From contig JANWWZ010000011.1 of assembly GCA_025057115.1 (NCBI GenBank), positions 1 through 64,000 of the forward strand: a DNA stretch of 64,000 nt, written 5' to 3'. This DNA comes from Bernardetiaceae bacterium (lineage in GTDB: Bacteria; Bacteroidota; Bacteroidia; Cytophagales; Thermoflexibacteraceae). Shown here piece after piece: positions 36,949-46,049 of this stretch. Made by a program: the position numbers and the translations under genes. Each line of letters opens with the position of its first letter. Within the stretch, counting starts at the first letter, position 1. The notes under the pieces are model-generated. The model saw nothing but the letters and a program-made list of their open reading frames with translations. It made no database searches and was not told the origin of the DNA.

Positions 36949-38316
36949 ATGCTAGAAAAACTGGAAGCGCTTTGCATCGCCTTTAGCGACTTTGCCTGGG
37001 GCTATCATTTAGTAGTGCTACTGGTAGGAGGAGGAATCTTTTTTGCCTTTTATTCAGGTTTTAAACCTTACTTGTACTTAGGGCATGCAGTTGAGATTTT
37101 ACGCGGCAAATACGATGATAAAAACTCCTCAGGGGAGATTAGCCATTTTGCCGCCCTTTCGAGCGCTATAGCTGCTACAGTAGGCATGGGCAATATCAGC
37201 GGGGTGGCGGTAGCTATTGCCACAGGAGGACCAGGAGCGCTTTTTTGGATGTGGGTAAGTGCTTTTTTTGGCATGGCTATCAAATTCTTTGACTGTACTT
37301 TAGCAGTGATGTACCGCGGAAAGGACAGCGCCGGCCACTTACAAGGCGGACCGATGTACATCATTACTGAAGGATTAGGAAAGCGCTGGAAGCCGCTGGC
37401 AATATTTTTTGCCGCTGCCGGTACAGTGGGAATGTTTCCAGTGTTTCAAGCCAACCAACTCACTCAAATTATTCGCCAAGTAGTGCTTCTGCCCAATGGT
37501 TGGACTTTTGACAATCCTTTTGCAACTAATTTATCCACTGGCATTGCTATTACTGCCTTAGTGGCGATGGTCATTTTTGGCGGTTTACAGCGAATTGCGG
37601 AGGTCGCTTCTCGCCTTGTGCCTGCGATGGTGCTGCTGTACGTATCTGCTGTGTTGTTTGTCATCATCAAGCATTGGGAGCATGTGCCCGCTTCTTTTGC
37701 TCTCATTTTGAGCGATGCCTTTTCTGGCAAAGCCGCCTTAGGAGGCGCAGTAGGAACTCTTATTCTCACTGGCGTAAAGCGAGCTGCTTTTTCTCATGAA
37801 GCTGGCATCGGCACCGCTCCTCTTGCTCATGGGGCTGCCAAAACTAACGAACCAGTGCGCGAAGGGCTAGTAGCAATGTTTGGTCCAGCCATCGACACAC
37901 TACTAATTTGCACCATGACTGCCCTCTCCATTATCGTAACAGGAGTATGGACAAATGCCACGCACAGCGGCATTGCTATTACCTTGCAAGCCTTTGAAAT
38001 TGCCATGCCTGGATTGGGGCAATACGTGCTCATTGCTTGTGCTACCATATTCGCCCTCACTACGTTGTTTACTTACTCTTATTTTGGCAGCAAGTGCTTT
38101 GGTTATCTATTTGGTGCTCAGCGGCAAGGATGGTACAACTACATTTACACTGCCAGCATCATTTTAGGAGCGGTAGCCTCTTTGACGGCAATGGTAAGCC
38201 TTATTGATGGAGCATATGCCTTGATGGCATTGCCAAATATGTTTGCCACGCTGGTTTTAGCTCCCAAAGTAAAAGCAGCCATGAATGACTATTTCCGTCG
38301 AATCAATGAAAAATAA
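36949..38316 (+). CDS. Alanine/glycine:cation symporter (AGCS family)
   Basis: 455 aa with about 10-11 transmembrane helices. It imports alanine or glycine with Na+ (or H+). Family hallmarks are visible: GGGIFFAFYSGF near the N-terminus, SSAIAATVGMGNISGVAVAIATGGPGALFWMWVSAFFGMAIKF (sodium/substrate-site helices), LQGGPMYIITEGLGK, and GGVKRAAFSHEAGIGTAPLAHGAA-type sequence near 280-300. Length is normal for the family. Its 3' end overlaps the start of the lycopene cyclase gene by 11 bp, so the two are probably cotranscribed although functionally unrelated. Confidence 0.93.
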   Translation: MLEKLEALCIAFSDFAWGYHLVVLLVGGGIFFAFYSGFKPYLYLGHAVEILRGKYDDKNSSGEISHFAALSSAIAATVGMGNISGVAVAIATGGPGALFWMWVSAFFGMAIKFFDCTLAVMYRGKDSAGHLQGGPMYIITEGLGKRWKPLAIFFAAAGTVGMFPVFQANQLTQIIRQVVLLPNGWTFDNPFATNLSTGIAITALVAMVIFGGLQRIAEVASRLVPAMVLLYVSAVLFVIIKHWEHVPASFALILSDAFSGKAALGGAVGTLILTGVKRAAFSHEAGIGTAPLAHGAAKTNEPVREGLVAMFGPAIDTLLICTMTALSIIVTGVWTNATHSGIAITLQAFEIAMPGLGQYVLIACATIFALTTLFTYSYFGSKCFGYLFGAQRQGWYNYIYTASIILGAVASLTAMVSLIDGAYALMALPNMFATLVLAPKVKAAMNDYFRRINEK

Positions 38317-39490
38317 TCGGCACTATGACTATGTTATTGCCGGTGGAGGGCTAGCAGGTTTGAGCCTTGCGTATGCCATGGTGCATACCCCTGTACTAAA
38401 AGACAAAAAAATTATCATCATAGATCGACAGCCCAAGCAGCAAAACGACCGCACCTGGAGCTTTTGGACGCGCCAATCTACTCGATTTGATCACATCATT
38501 TACAAAACATGGAAAAAAATTGATTTTTTCTCTAACTACCTGCAAAAAAGGTTTGAGCTCGTACACTATCGTTATGCAACTATACGCGGTATAGACTTTT
38601 ACCGCGAAGTATATCACAAGCTGAACCAGTGTTCTAACGTACATTTTGCCTTTGGCGAAATTATTGACATTGGTCAAAGAGAAGAAATAGCGTATGCGCG
38701 CACTCATAGCGATATTTTTTACGGTACCTATCTTTTTAATTCCCTTTTCCAACCTGAGCTGTACGACCCTTACCAAAAAGGATATCATTATATCAGACAG
38801 CATTTTAAGGGATATCTCATCCATACACCCGAGCCTTTTTTTGATAGCTCTGCCGTTACCATGTTTGACTTTCGGACAGAGCAAAAAGATGGTGTATATT
38901 TTTTTTACATACTTCCCTACCGAGAAGACTGTGCTCTTGTGGAGTACACAGGCTTTTCGCGTGAGCTTCTAGATGAGCAAGTCTATGATGCCCAATTGCA
39001 AAAGTATATCCGCTCTCAGCTACAACTTACCGACTATCAGATAAAGGAAACTGAATTTGCCTCTATTCCCATGACGGATTATCCCTTTTGTACAAGGCAA
39101 GGGCGCATTGTGTACATTGGGGTACAGGGTGGGGGCTCGAAACCTTCTACGGGATACGCCTTTATGCGCATTCAAAAACAAGTGGAAAAAATTGTAAAAA
39201 ACTTACAGACGAAAGGCACTCCATTCTACAAACCAGACTTTAGACCTCAGTTTGGGTTTTACGATGCCATGTTGCTCAACATCATGCATCGAGAAGGTTG
39301 GAAAGTTGAAAAAATTTTTTCGGAGATGTTTAGAAAAAATCCAATAGAGCGAATTTTTCGTTTTTTAGATGAAGAAAGCTCAATAGTGGAAGATTTTTTG
39401 ATCATGGCTTCGGTGCCTCCTCTGCCTTTCTTAGAGTCTATAGTCAATTTGCTTGTAGGAAGAAAGCCGATCAAAAGGTATAGAAATTAA
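38306..39490 (+). CDS. Lycopene beta-cyclase family protein
   Basis: 394 aa from ATG 38306 (MKNNRHYDYVIAGGGLAGLS); an ATG seven codons upstream lies deeper in the symporter gene. The FAD-binding dinucleotide motif YVIAGGGLAGLSLAYAM is followed by IIIIDRQPKQQNDRTWSFWT, the characteristic D-x-TW-x-FW region of CrtY/CrtL cyclases, and by FDFRTEQKDGVYFFYILPY and VYIGVQGGGSKPSTGYAFMRI. It cyclises the ends of lycopene to beta-ionone rings. No other carotenoid gene is in the window. The 3' end overlaps the convergent siaC gene by 20 bp. Family assignment is firm; substrate is inferred. Confidence 0.9.
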   Translation: MKNNRHYDYVIAGGGLAGLSLAYAMVHTPVLKDKKIIIIDRQPKQQNDRTWSFWTRQSTRFDHIIYKTWKKIDFFSNYLQKRFELVHYRYATIRGIDFYREVYHKLNQCSNVHFAFGEIIDIGQREEIAYARTHSDIFYGTYLFNSLFQPELYDPYQKGYHYIRQHFKGYLIHTPEPFFDSSAVTMFDFRTEQKDGVYFFYILPYREDCALVEYTGFSRELLDEQVYDAQLQKYIRSQLQLTDYQIKETEFASIPMTDYPFCTRQGRIVYIGVQGGGSKPSTGYAFMRIQKQVEKIVKNLQTKGTPFYKPDFRPQFGFYDAMLLNIMHREGWKVEKIFSEMFRKNPIERIFRFLDEESSIVEDFLIMASVPPLPFLESIVNLLVGRKPIKRYRN

Positions 39491-39848
39491 ACGGCAAGTT
39501 AACATCTTCGGCAAAGTCTTGACCGCTTTCCAGCATGTCGAAGTCATTGTTTTGGTAATACCAATTGATGGTAACTTTTCCTTTTTTGCTGCGTTGATAA
39601 TCTTCCAACATGTCAAAAATCTCTAGAAATCGGCGAGAAGTGCTTGTATTAAAGTAAACCATTTTGAAATTAAAGACGATTTCCCTGCCAGGAGTAGCAA
39701 GGTATTCGCGCAACCATTGAATGATAGGCTGGAAAAACTCCACTGTATATTCGTGGTAAGACTCGCCTGAAATTTCAAGCACGCCCGACTTTGCATCAAA
39801 ATGTACTGTCGGAATATAATTAGAACCCTTAATAGAGAAATTCTCCAT
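39471..39848 (-). CDS. siaC: SiaC family regulatory phosphoprotein (DUF1987)
   Basis: 125 aa. It has the DUF1987/SiaC fold: IPTVHFDAKSGVLEISGESYHEYTVEFFQPIIQWL, then FNFKMVYFNTSTSRRFLEIFDMLEDY, with the SxS/TS segment around the Thr/Ser phosphorylated in characterised SiaC proteins. In Pseudomonas, SiaC is phosphorylated by SiaB and dephosphorylated by the PP2C phosphatase SiaA, and when unphosphorylated it activates the diguanylate cyclase SiaD. Its start overlaps the siaB stop as TAATG, so the two are translationally coupled. No cyclase gene is adjacent. Confidence 0.87.
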   Translation of the reverse strand: MENFSIKGSNYIPTVHFDAKSGVLEISGESYHEYTVEFFQPIIQWLREYLATPGREIVFNFKMVYFNTSTSRRFLEIFDMLEDYQRSKKGKVTINWYYQNNDFDMLESGQDFAEDVNLPFNFYTF

Positions 39849-40411
39849 TACTTATCCGAGTTTTGCTGATGAATAGGAACAGTGAGGAGGAAAAAAGCGT
39901 GTTCCTCGTCCACGTGAATAAAATCGTATGCTAGAGGGTTTTTCGCCCTTCTTGCCACTCCTATCAGTCCTGAGCTATCTTGATCTTCAGGAGCGCGAAG
40001 TTGTTCTAGGTAATAGTCGCGCAATTGCTCTTCACTTAAGCGATTGATATGGTCTATCTTTTGCCGCAGCGATTCAATTTCACTTTTTCGGATAAGGTTA
40101 CCAGAGGCTACGGTAAAAATTTTACCATCTGCTGAAGTGGACAATACTATAATTCCCTTCCCTACCATTTTTTTGTCAGATTCTGAGTAAGCCTTATCTG
40201 CTGAGTGAAGATTGATGTTTTGCACTAGCTCTACCATCACGCTAAAGATGCGCCGGTGAAAGATATGGTCTTCTGCTTGCTCTTTGAGGTTTTTGCCCAT
40301 CATGGTCAAAATGTCTGTTGTCATCATCCCCTGAAAGGCAAGCAGAATGTGGTGCTCCTCTACTAGCCTGTAGAACTCGTAGATAGACTTGTTGGGAACT
40401 AGCTCACTCAT
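39848..40411 (-). CDS. siaB: SiaB family protein kinase (DUF6272)
   Basis: 187 aa from ATG 40411 (MSELVPNKSIYEFYRLVEEH); the open frame begins at a TTG three codons upstream. It resembles GHKL-type kinases of the SiaB group: FSVMVELVQNINLHSADKAY supplies the N-box, and ASGNLIRKSEIESLRQKIDHINRLSEEQLRDYY, then SSGLIGVARRAKNPLAYDF the glycine-containing ATP lid. It is predicted to phosphorylate SiaC. A TATATTTG box on this strand (complement of 40418-40425) lies only a few bases before the start. Confidence 0.85.
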   Translation of the reverse strand: MSELVPNKSIYEFYRLVEEHHILLAFQGMMTTDILTMMGKNLKEQAEDHIFHRRIFSVMVELVQNINLHSADKAYSESDKKMVGKGIIVLSTSADGKIFTVASGNLIRKSEIESLRQKIDHINRLSEEQLRDYYLEQLRAPEDQDSSGLIGVARRAKNPLAYDFIHVDEEHAFFLLTVPIHQQNSDK

Positions 40412-40534
40412 CAGTAGCAAATATAAAGTTTAATCAAAAATCCAAAAAATGGTGGGGTAAAAACTAGCTCACTTTGCTGTATTAGACAGAGGTATTTTAA
40501 AGCAACGTCATCCATGTTAAACTCAGGCAAAACA

Positions 40535-41851
40535 CTATTGCCAGCTTGTGTGAGTGCTAATGACTGCTTTTAGGCTGTGGAGCATAGAATAAAGCCCGAA
40601 GTAAGTGCGGTTGAGATAGAGAGCGTCTTTTGAACCACGTGGCTTTTTGGATTTGCGCAATTCTTCCATTTTGGAAAGTCGCTCGCCAAATTCATACAAT
40701 TGCCTAAAGTAGTCTTGGTCGCCAAAGTCAAACACCTTTTCGCGGAAGGGGCGCACAGTGAGGTAAATCATCTCGCTAAAGGTATCTATGAGCAGTTTTT
40801 TCATCGCTGGCGGATCGTCATCGTAAATAAAACCTAAGTCGTAAAAAGTTTGCTCGAGTTCTTGGCGACTGTCAAAAATGCGCGGGTTAATGACGCGGAA
40901 ATGACTTTTGTAATACTCTGGTGGAATGACTTTTACGCAGCCAAAATCTATAATGCCTATGGTGCCGTCAGGGCGCATTAAAAAGTTGCCAGGATGAGGG
41001 TCGGCGTGTACCATCAAAAGCTGATGCATCTGATAATCATAGAAGTTCCACAGCGCTTGCCCTAATTGGTTGCGAATTTGCTGGGGGGGATCGTCTTGCA
41101 AAAAATCGTTGAGATGTTTGCCTGTAAGCCAATCCATTGTAAGGATTCGCTTGGCAGTATATTCTGGGTAGTACTTGGGAAATACTAAATGGGGAATGTG
41201 GGCGCAGGCAGAGGCAATGTAGGTAGCATTGCGCATTTCTAGTTCGTAGTCCGTTTCGGCAATGAGCATATTTTGCACTTCGTCCATGTACAAATCTAGG
41301 TCTCTTTCGTTGAGCCCTAGGATTTGTACGGCGAAGGGTCGCACCATTCTCAGATCGGATTTGATGCTTTCAGCTACGCCAGGGTATTGTACTTTTACGG
41401 CAAAAGTCTTGTCGCCTTTGGTAGCCTTGTGCACTTGACCAATGGAGGCAGCATTAACGGCCTCTTTAGTGAAAGTGTCAAAAATTTCTGTAGGAGATTT
41501 GCTAAAGTACTGCTGAAAAGTTTTGACTACTAAAGGATAAGACAAGGGAGGAGCTGAGTACTGCGCCATGGCAAATTTTTCTTGGTAAGCCGTAGGGAGC
41601 AGGTTTTTATCCATGCTCATCATTTGGGCTACCTTCAGAGCGCTGCCTTTGAGCTCACTTAGGGCATCGTAAATGTCTTCTGCATTATCGCGGTGGAGGT
41701 CTTCTTTGGTTACATTTCCATCGATGAGCTTTTTGGCATAGTGCTTAATGTAATTCCCTCCAATCTTGACTCCTGTTTTGACAAATCGGGCTGCTCTTTC
41801 TACTTTGGTAACGGGAATGGACTCTTGAGGAATGGGTTTTTCTTCTGCCAT
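40535..41851 (-). CDS. ABC1/AarF/UbiB family atypical kinase
   Basis: 438 aa. It has the UbiB-family KxGQ-like start (LSELKGSALKVAQMMSMD), the invariant-Lys strand KTFAVKVQYPGVAESIKSDL, the catalytic loop MVHADPHPGNFLMRPDG and the metal site GIIDFGCVK. Members are atypical kinases or ATPases linked to quinone and isoprenoid lipid metabolism. Unlike many UbiB proteins it lacks obvious C-terminal membrane helices. The stop lies near 40537, in sequence following a short intergenic region. Separated by only 12 bp from the TetR gene upstream, so the pair is probably an operon. Confidence 0.9.
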   Translation of the reverse strand: MAEEKPIPQESIPVTKVERAARFVKTGVKIGGNYIKHYAKKLIDGNVTKEDLHRDNAEDIYDALSELKGSALKVAQMMSMDKNLLPTAYQEKFAMAQYSAPPLSYPLVVKTFQQYFSKSPTEIFDTFTKEAVNAASIGQVHKATKGDKTFAVKVQYPGVAESIKSDLRMVRPFAVQILGLNERDLDLYMDEVQNMLIAETDYELEMRNATYIASACAHIPHLVFPKYYPEYTAKRILTMDWLTGKHLNDFLQDDPPQQIRNQLGQALWNFYDYQMHQLLMVHADPHPGNFLMRPDGTIGIIDFGCVKVIPPEYYKSHFRVINPRIFDSRQELEQTFYDLGFIYDDDPPAMKKLLIDTFSEMIYLTVRPFREKVFDFGDQDYFRQLYEFGERLSKMEELRKSKKPRGSKDALYLNRTYFGLYSMLHSLKAVISTHTSWQ

Positions 41852-41863
41852 GGTAGTGTTACT

Positions 41864-42493
41864 TTAACGGGCAAGAATGAATTTGACAAAATCAAAAGTA
41901 GCATCGGCAATGTTTTTGCCCAAAAGGTCAAAAGCTAAATTGACGGCTTTTTCGATGGCCGCATCGGTGCGTTCAAAATTTTGGCTATTGTCTCTTATCC
42001 AGAAGCCGAGAATAAATTCCATTTGCAGCCATAGGAAATCGCCATAGCGGTCGGTAAGCAGGTAGCGGTCTGCGATTTCGCCTGAATAAATGCCGTCATT
42101 GATAATATCTTTTACAAAATTGTTAAATGACTTTTTCAACTTACCGAATAAGCTGGGTTCTCCGCAAATCCTTCGGTTAATTCTGCCGCGCATATTGTAG
42201 GTAATTTCAGCAAAACTGCGAAAATTTTTAAGCGTTTCTATGTATCCATAGTACATAGAAAGCATTTTTTCGCGGGCGTTGTATTGATCAAATACGCTGT
42301 CCTTGCGCAATTTGGCGATGGTCTCGTTAAAAGCATCGTCCCAGACGGCTTCTTCTAGTGCAGCAAAAGAGGAATAGTGTTCATAAAAGTTTTTTTCGCT
42401 AATGCCGATGTTTTTTGCAAAGGCGGCCACTGAAGCAGGTCGTTTTTTGTGCTGGGTTAAATAGTCGATGTATTGCTGTTTGATTTGTTCCAT
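41864..42493 (-). CDS. TetR family transcriptional regulator
   Basis: 209 aa. The N-terminal HTH is clear: YIDYLTQHKKRPASVAAFAKNIGISEKNFYEHYSSFAALEEAVW. The remainder is an all-helical ligand-binding domain. It lies 12 bp upstream of the ABC1 kinase gene, which it may autoregulate, and next to the TonB-receptor gene. An inverted repeat upstream of that receptor (45255-45273) is a candidate operator but this is speculative. Confidence 0.85.
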   Translation of the reverse strand: MEQIKQQYIDYLTQHKKRPASVAAFAKNIGISEKNFYEHYSSFAALEEAVWDDAFNETIAKLRKDSVFDQYNAREKMLSMYYGYIETLKNFRSFAEITYNMRGRINRRICGEPSLFGKLKKSFNNFVKDIINDGIYSGEIADRYLLTDRYGDFLWLQMEFILGFWIRDNSQNFERTDAAIEKAVNLAFDLLGKNIADATFDFVKFILAR

Positions 42494-42553
42494 GATGGCA
42501 TGGTAATTACGCTATTTAAACCGAATGAGTAGAGAAAAAGTTCATCGCCTAAC

Positions 42554-42578
42554 AAAAAAGCCGCCCTTTCAGAGCGGC
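42554..42578 (-). terminator. Rho-independent terminator of the TonB-receptor gene
   Basis: On the minus strand GCCGCTC pairs with GGGCGGC around a TGAAA loop, followed by six T. It lies 24 bp beyond the stop codon of the receptor gene. Confidence 0.88.
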
Positions 42579-42601
42579 AATCCATGTGTTATGTGTTGTT
42601 A

Positions 42602-45208
42602 TTATTGGCGATCGGTTTGCTCTTCTTGTTTTACATCATCGTTGTTAATCGTCTTTTTGTTGCGCTTTGTAGCAGGTGGCTGCTGACCGAAGTTCATTTT
42701 GCCGAAGTTGTAGTTAAAGGTAACTCGCACAGCGCGGTTATAAATATTGCGCAAAATATCTTGCTGGAAAACTTGACCACTAAACTGCGACTGGATGCGC
42801 AAAGCGCGTTGCAAAAAGTTGTCAGCTCCAAAAGTAATTCCACCGCGTTTGTTAAGAATTTCTTTGCGCAATCCAAAGGAATAAAAGCTAAATACGCCTT
42901 GTGTGCCTTGTAGCTGCACGGTAGGAGAATTGACAAAGCCAAAACCTTGTACGCTCCAGCCTTTGCCGAAATTGTATTGCGTGTTAAAATTGGCACTGTA
43001 TTGCCAGCCGCTATTGCTCCAGCCCATGGCAGGGCTTCTGAACGTTGCGTAAAAGGCATTGAAATTTCCACTAATGCGCCAGTGTTTTGTAATTTGCATA
43101 GAACCAAAAGCACTGATGCCCCACGCGCCATTTTGAGCTACATTGTCGAAGGTAGTGCTTGAAATCCCCGATTCATTGACTGTTACCACTGTGCTAATGG
43201 CATTGTCGGTTTGCCGCCAAAAAGCACTGATGGTAAATGAACTTCGGTTTACAAAGGCGCTGTAAGTTAGTTCAGTATTGTGGGTAAGTTCTGGCAGCAG
43301 TTCAGGGTTGCCAAAGCGGATATTATTCGGGTCAGAAAGATTAACAAAGGGATTTAGCACGCCAATGCCTGGACGCTGAATCCGACGGCTATAAGAAAAC
43401 TTGATGCTATTGCCTTTTTTGAGCGTTTGCGAAAGGGCGATACTGGGAATTAAATTGCCAAAACTTTGCGTGAATTGCTTGTTTTCCAGAGGTAATACAC
43501 CTATTATGTCAGTGTACTCATAGCGCAATCCTGCTTTGATGCCCAATTTGAACTTGGTGGTATAGCCGTAGCTAACATAGGCAGCCACTACGTTTTGGTC
43601 GTAATTTAGGGCATTATTCCTGAGAGGATGGATGACAAACTGGTTCTGCTCAAAATTAAAAGTTGCAAAATCGTTATTGCTGGTTACTTTGCGCAAAATA
43701 GCTTTAGCACCAGTTTCTAAAAGACTTTGTTGGGTAAAAGGATGCGTATAATCGGCTTGGAAGGTCGTTTCGCGGTTGGTATTGCGGTTGTTGTTTTTTT
43801 CGCGGTAGTCAATTAGGTTAAGTTGGTTGAATTGGTCGAGGCTATAGCGATCAACTCCTCCGCTAAAGGTGTAAAGGGCAAGAAGGGCGAGTTCTTGCTG
43901 AGGCTTTTGAAAAGTTCGCACATAGTCTATGTTAAAAGTATAGTTGTCGCGCACCTCAGCTGAATTGACTTGTCGGGTAAATTGTCGGGCAGGAATGTTA
44001 TTTTGACCTAAAGTAGTGAGTTGGTTTTGGTCATCCCAAAATCCTCGTCTGCCTATTCTAACTCCTGTAGAGAGGTTGCTTTTAGGGCTAATTTCGTAGT
44101 CGGCATTTAGTTGTAGGCGACTAAAGAAGCGTACGCCAAAGCCGTCATCGCTGCGATTGACAAAAGTAGTCTGCCCGAGGGGTAAAAAGTTAGTGCGGTT
44201 ATTGTAGCCGTCGTTCCATACGTAAATAGCGCGTCCACCTCCATTGAGAGAAAGTCCTAACTTTCCTGTGCGAAAGTTCAAACCTCCGTCTAAATTGCTG
44301 CTACGCGTGCCAGCAGAAGCGTTTATGTTTCCATTTAAACCTTGTATAGTGTTCTTCTTTGTGATGATGTTGATAATGCCAGAGGTTCCTTCGGCGTCAT
44401 ATCGGGCAGAAGGGCTAGTAATGACCTCTACGCTCTTGATCATTTCAGCAGGGATTTGGCGCAGGGCATCGGCTACGGTAGGGGCAATAATAGTACTGGG
44501 CTTGTTATTGATGAGCACTTGGACGTTGCTGCTGCCGCGCAATTGTACATTGCCATCTAAATCAACGGAAAGCAAAGGCACTTTGCGAAGTACTTCAGTG
44601 GCATCAGCACCCGCATTAGTAGCATCTTTTTCAGCATTGTAAGTGATGCGGTCAATTTTATCTTCCACCAAGTCCTTTTGTTCTACAATTTCTACCTCAG
44701 CTAGCTGTTTTACCTCTGTAGGCAGAGCAATAGTGCCTAGATGCACCGTAGCGCGATCATTAGCAAGGCTAGCCAAAACGGTAACTGTTTGATAGCCTAC
44801 AAAACTCACTGCTACTTTGTAATTTCCTGCCGCTATTTTGGTGAGGGTAAACTGCCCTTTTTCGTTAGTGATTGTTCCGTCGATGGGTTTGCCAGTATCA
44901 GGATGAAGCAAGGCAACCGTGGCAAATTCTACAGGTTCTTTACTGGAAGCATCTACTACTGTGCCAGTAATCTTTCCATTGCCTTTCTGAGTGGTTGTTT
45001 TCTCCGCTGCTTGAATCCATTCTTGCAATTGTTGCCTTTGTTCAGGGGTAAGGGTGCCTTTTTGGGAGGAGAGCCATTGACGGACTTGTTCCTGCTGGGA
45101 AGGCGGTAAAGTTTGTATTTTTTCGCGCATTTCCTGCTGAACAGGGGGCTGGGCTATTGATATTTGCATCCACACAAGTGCGCAAACTAAAGTGAATAAT
45201 CGCTGCAT
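42602..45208 (-). CDS. TonB-dependent outer-membrane receptor with carboxypeptidase-regulatory-like domain
   Basis: About 868 aa from ATG 45208, where a signal peptide starts (MQRLFTLVCALVWMQISIAQ). A short helical segment with LPPSQQEQ and LTPEQRQQLQ repeats (about 25-75) precedes a CarboxypepD_reg-like domain (GKITGTVVDASSKEPVEFAT to FVGYQTVTV), a plug (VLRKVPLLSVDLDGNVQLRGSSNVQVLINNK..., GIINIITKK) and a 22-strand barrel ending in YNRAVRVTFNYNFGKMNFG. It belongs to the outer-membrane beta-barrel (OMP_b-brl_3) type of receptor; no SusD partner is adjacent, so the substrate is not predictable. The polar tail after the last strand (NKKTINNDDVKQEEQ) is unusual for a barrel. Confidence 0.9.
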   Translation of the reverse strand: MQRLFTLVCALVWMQISIAQPPVQQEMREKIQTLPPSQQEQVRQWLSSQKGTLTPEQRQQLQEWIQAAEKTTTQKGNGKITGTVVDASSKEPVEFATVALLHPDTGKPIDGTITNEKGQFTLTKIAAGNYKVAVSFVGYQTVTVLASLANDRATVHLGTIALPTEVKQLAEVEIVEQKDLVEDKIDRITYNAEKDATNAGADATEVLRKVPLLSVDLDGNVQLRGSSNVQVLINNKPSTIIAPTVADALRQIPAEMIKSVEVITSPSARYDAEGTSGIINIITKKNTIQGLNGNINASAGTRSSNLDGGLNFRTGKLGLSLNGGGRAIYVWNDGYNNRTNFLPLGQTTFVNRSDDGFGVRFFSRLQLNADYEISPKSNLSTGVRIGRRGFWDDQNQLTTLGQNNIPARQFTRQVNSAEVRDNYTFNIDYVRTFQKPQQELALLALYTFSGGVDRYSLDQFNQLNLIDYREKNNNRNTNRETTFQADYTHPFTQQSLLETGAKAILRKVTSNNDFATFNFEQNQFVIHPLRNNALNYDQNVVAAYVSYGYTTKFKLGIKAGLRYEYTDIIGVLPLENKQFTQSFGNLIPSIALSQTLKKGNSIKFSYSRRIQRPGIGVLNPFVNLSDPNNIRFGNPELLPELTHNTELTYSAFVNRSSFTISAFWRQTDNAISTVVTVNESGISSTTFDNVAQNGAWGISAFGSMQITKHWRISGNFNAFYATFRSPAMGWSNSGWQYSANFNTQYNFGKGWSVQGFGFVNSPTVQLQGTQGVFSFYSFGLRKEILNKRGGITFGADNFLQRALRIQSQFSGQVFQQDILRNIYNRAVRVTFNYNFGKMNFGQQPPATKRNKKTINNDDVKQEEQTDRQ

Positions 45209-45254
45209 ATAGGCTGCTAATAAAGCTGTTATAACAATTATCCAATTTGATACC

Positions 45255-45273
45255 ACAAGCTATAAATGCTTGT
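45255..45273. promoter_or_regulatory. Inverted repeat upstream of the TonB-receptor gene
   Basis: ACAAGC and GCTTGT flank TATAAAT, giving a 19-bp palindrome 47 bp before the receptor start. The size fits a dimeric regulator operator; which protein binds, if any, is unknown. Confidence 0.35.
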
Positions 45274-45413
45274 AAATCAGATCTTTCGTTGATGTAGGCC
45301 CGTTTGCGCAAGGCTTTGGTTGTCCACATGCGAACACTGGCAAGCCCAAAAGCGGACAGCATCTAACCTAGACAAAGTAATTAGGAAAGCATCCCATCAA
45401 TTGCCTTCCATAC

Positions 45414-46049
45414 TTAGTCCATGATAACGGGCAGGCGGGCTTTTCGTTCTTCAAAGCGGTGAAACAAAGACTGAAAAAGCAAAGCAGTAGCTAAGGCATC
45501 GCCTGAGGCAGTGTGTTCGTCCTCCAGCGGCAACTGAAAGCGCTGACACAAAGCAGCTAAAGTAAAAAGTTGGGGATTAGGAGTTGCTTCAACGAAAGTG
45601 TGCATCTGTTCAAGTTTTAGAGCTAATTGCATCGTATCGATGTATCCTTTTGCTTGCCAAGTGATTCGATGCCTTTGGCAAGCTGCTTCTATCATATCTC
45701 GGTCAAAAGTAACGAAATGTCCTACTATCCATTTGTGCTGGCAATGCAGTGCTACTTGCTGGAGGGCTTCATGCTCAAGCCAAACTCCTTCTCCAGAAAG
45801 CAAGCCATGCACTACAGAGGCGGTAGAGGAATAGTGCTCGGTTTTGATTTCAAAGCAAGCGGCTTGGTCAGTAAAAACGGTTTGCTTATCAAAAGGCACA
45901 AAGGCGATTTGCAAAATGCGGTCGCGCTTAGGGTGAAGTCCTGTGGTTTCGCAGTCGATGGCTACCCAAGGGTCTTGCTGCAAGACTTCTGGATTGCAAA
46001 GGCGATGAGATAGCAAAACGCGTCGCAACCGACGAAGCCAATCTCTCAT
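45414..46049 (-). CDS. DEDDh 3'-5' exonuclease (DnaQ/PolC-epsilon family)
   Basis: 211 aa. Exo motifs are intact: VAIDCETTGLHPKRDRILQIA (Exo I, DxE), VGHFVTFDRDMI (Exo II, Asp) and HTASGDALATALLF (Exo III, HxxxxD). It removes nucleotides from 3' ends of DNA or RNA. Its ATG overlaps the TGA of the CAP-CBS-DUF294 gene (ATGA), so the two are translationally coupled. The same pairing is common near acetate-metabolism genes in other bacteria (general knowledge), but no acs/actP gene is seen here. Confidence 0.9.
   Translation of the reverse strand: MRDWLRRLRRVLLSHRLCNPEVLQQDPWVAIDCETTGLHPKRDRILQIAFVPFDKQTVFTDQAACFEIKTEHYSSTASVVHGLLSGEGVWLEHEALQQVALHCQHKWIVGHFVTFDRDMIEAACQRHRITWQAKGYIDTMQLALKLEQMHTFVEATPNPQLFTLAALCQRFQLPLEDEHTASGDALATALLFQSLFHRFEERKARLPVIMD

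Noticed and set aside
42694-43131. 145-codon minus-strand frame in the receptor gene
   Set aside because: An alternative frame of the barrel coding sequence without family signatures.
45042-45362. 106-codon minus-strand frame upstream of the TonB-receptor gene
   Set aside because: It overlaps the receptor's true start region in another frame and its non-overlapping part shows no domain; the receptor frame is clearly correct.
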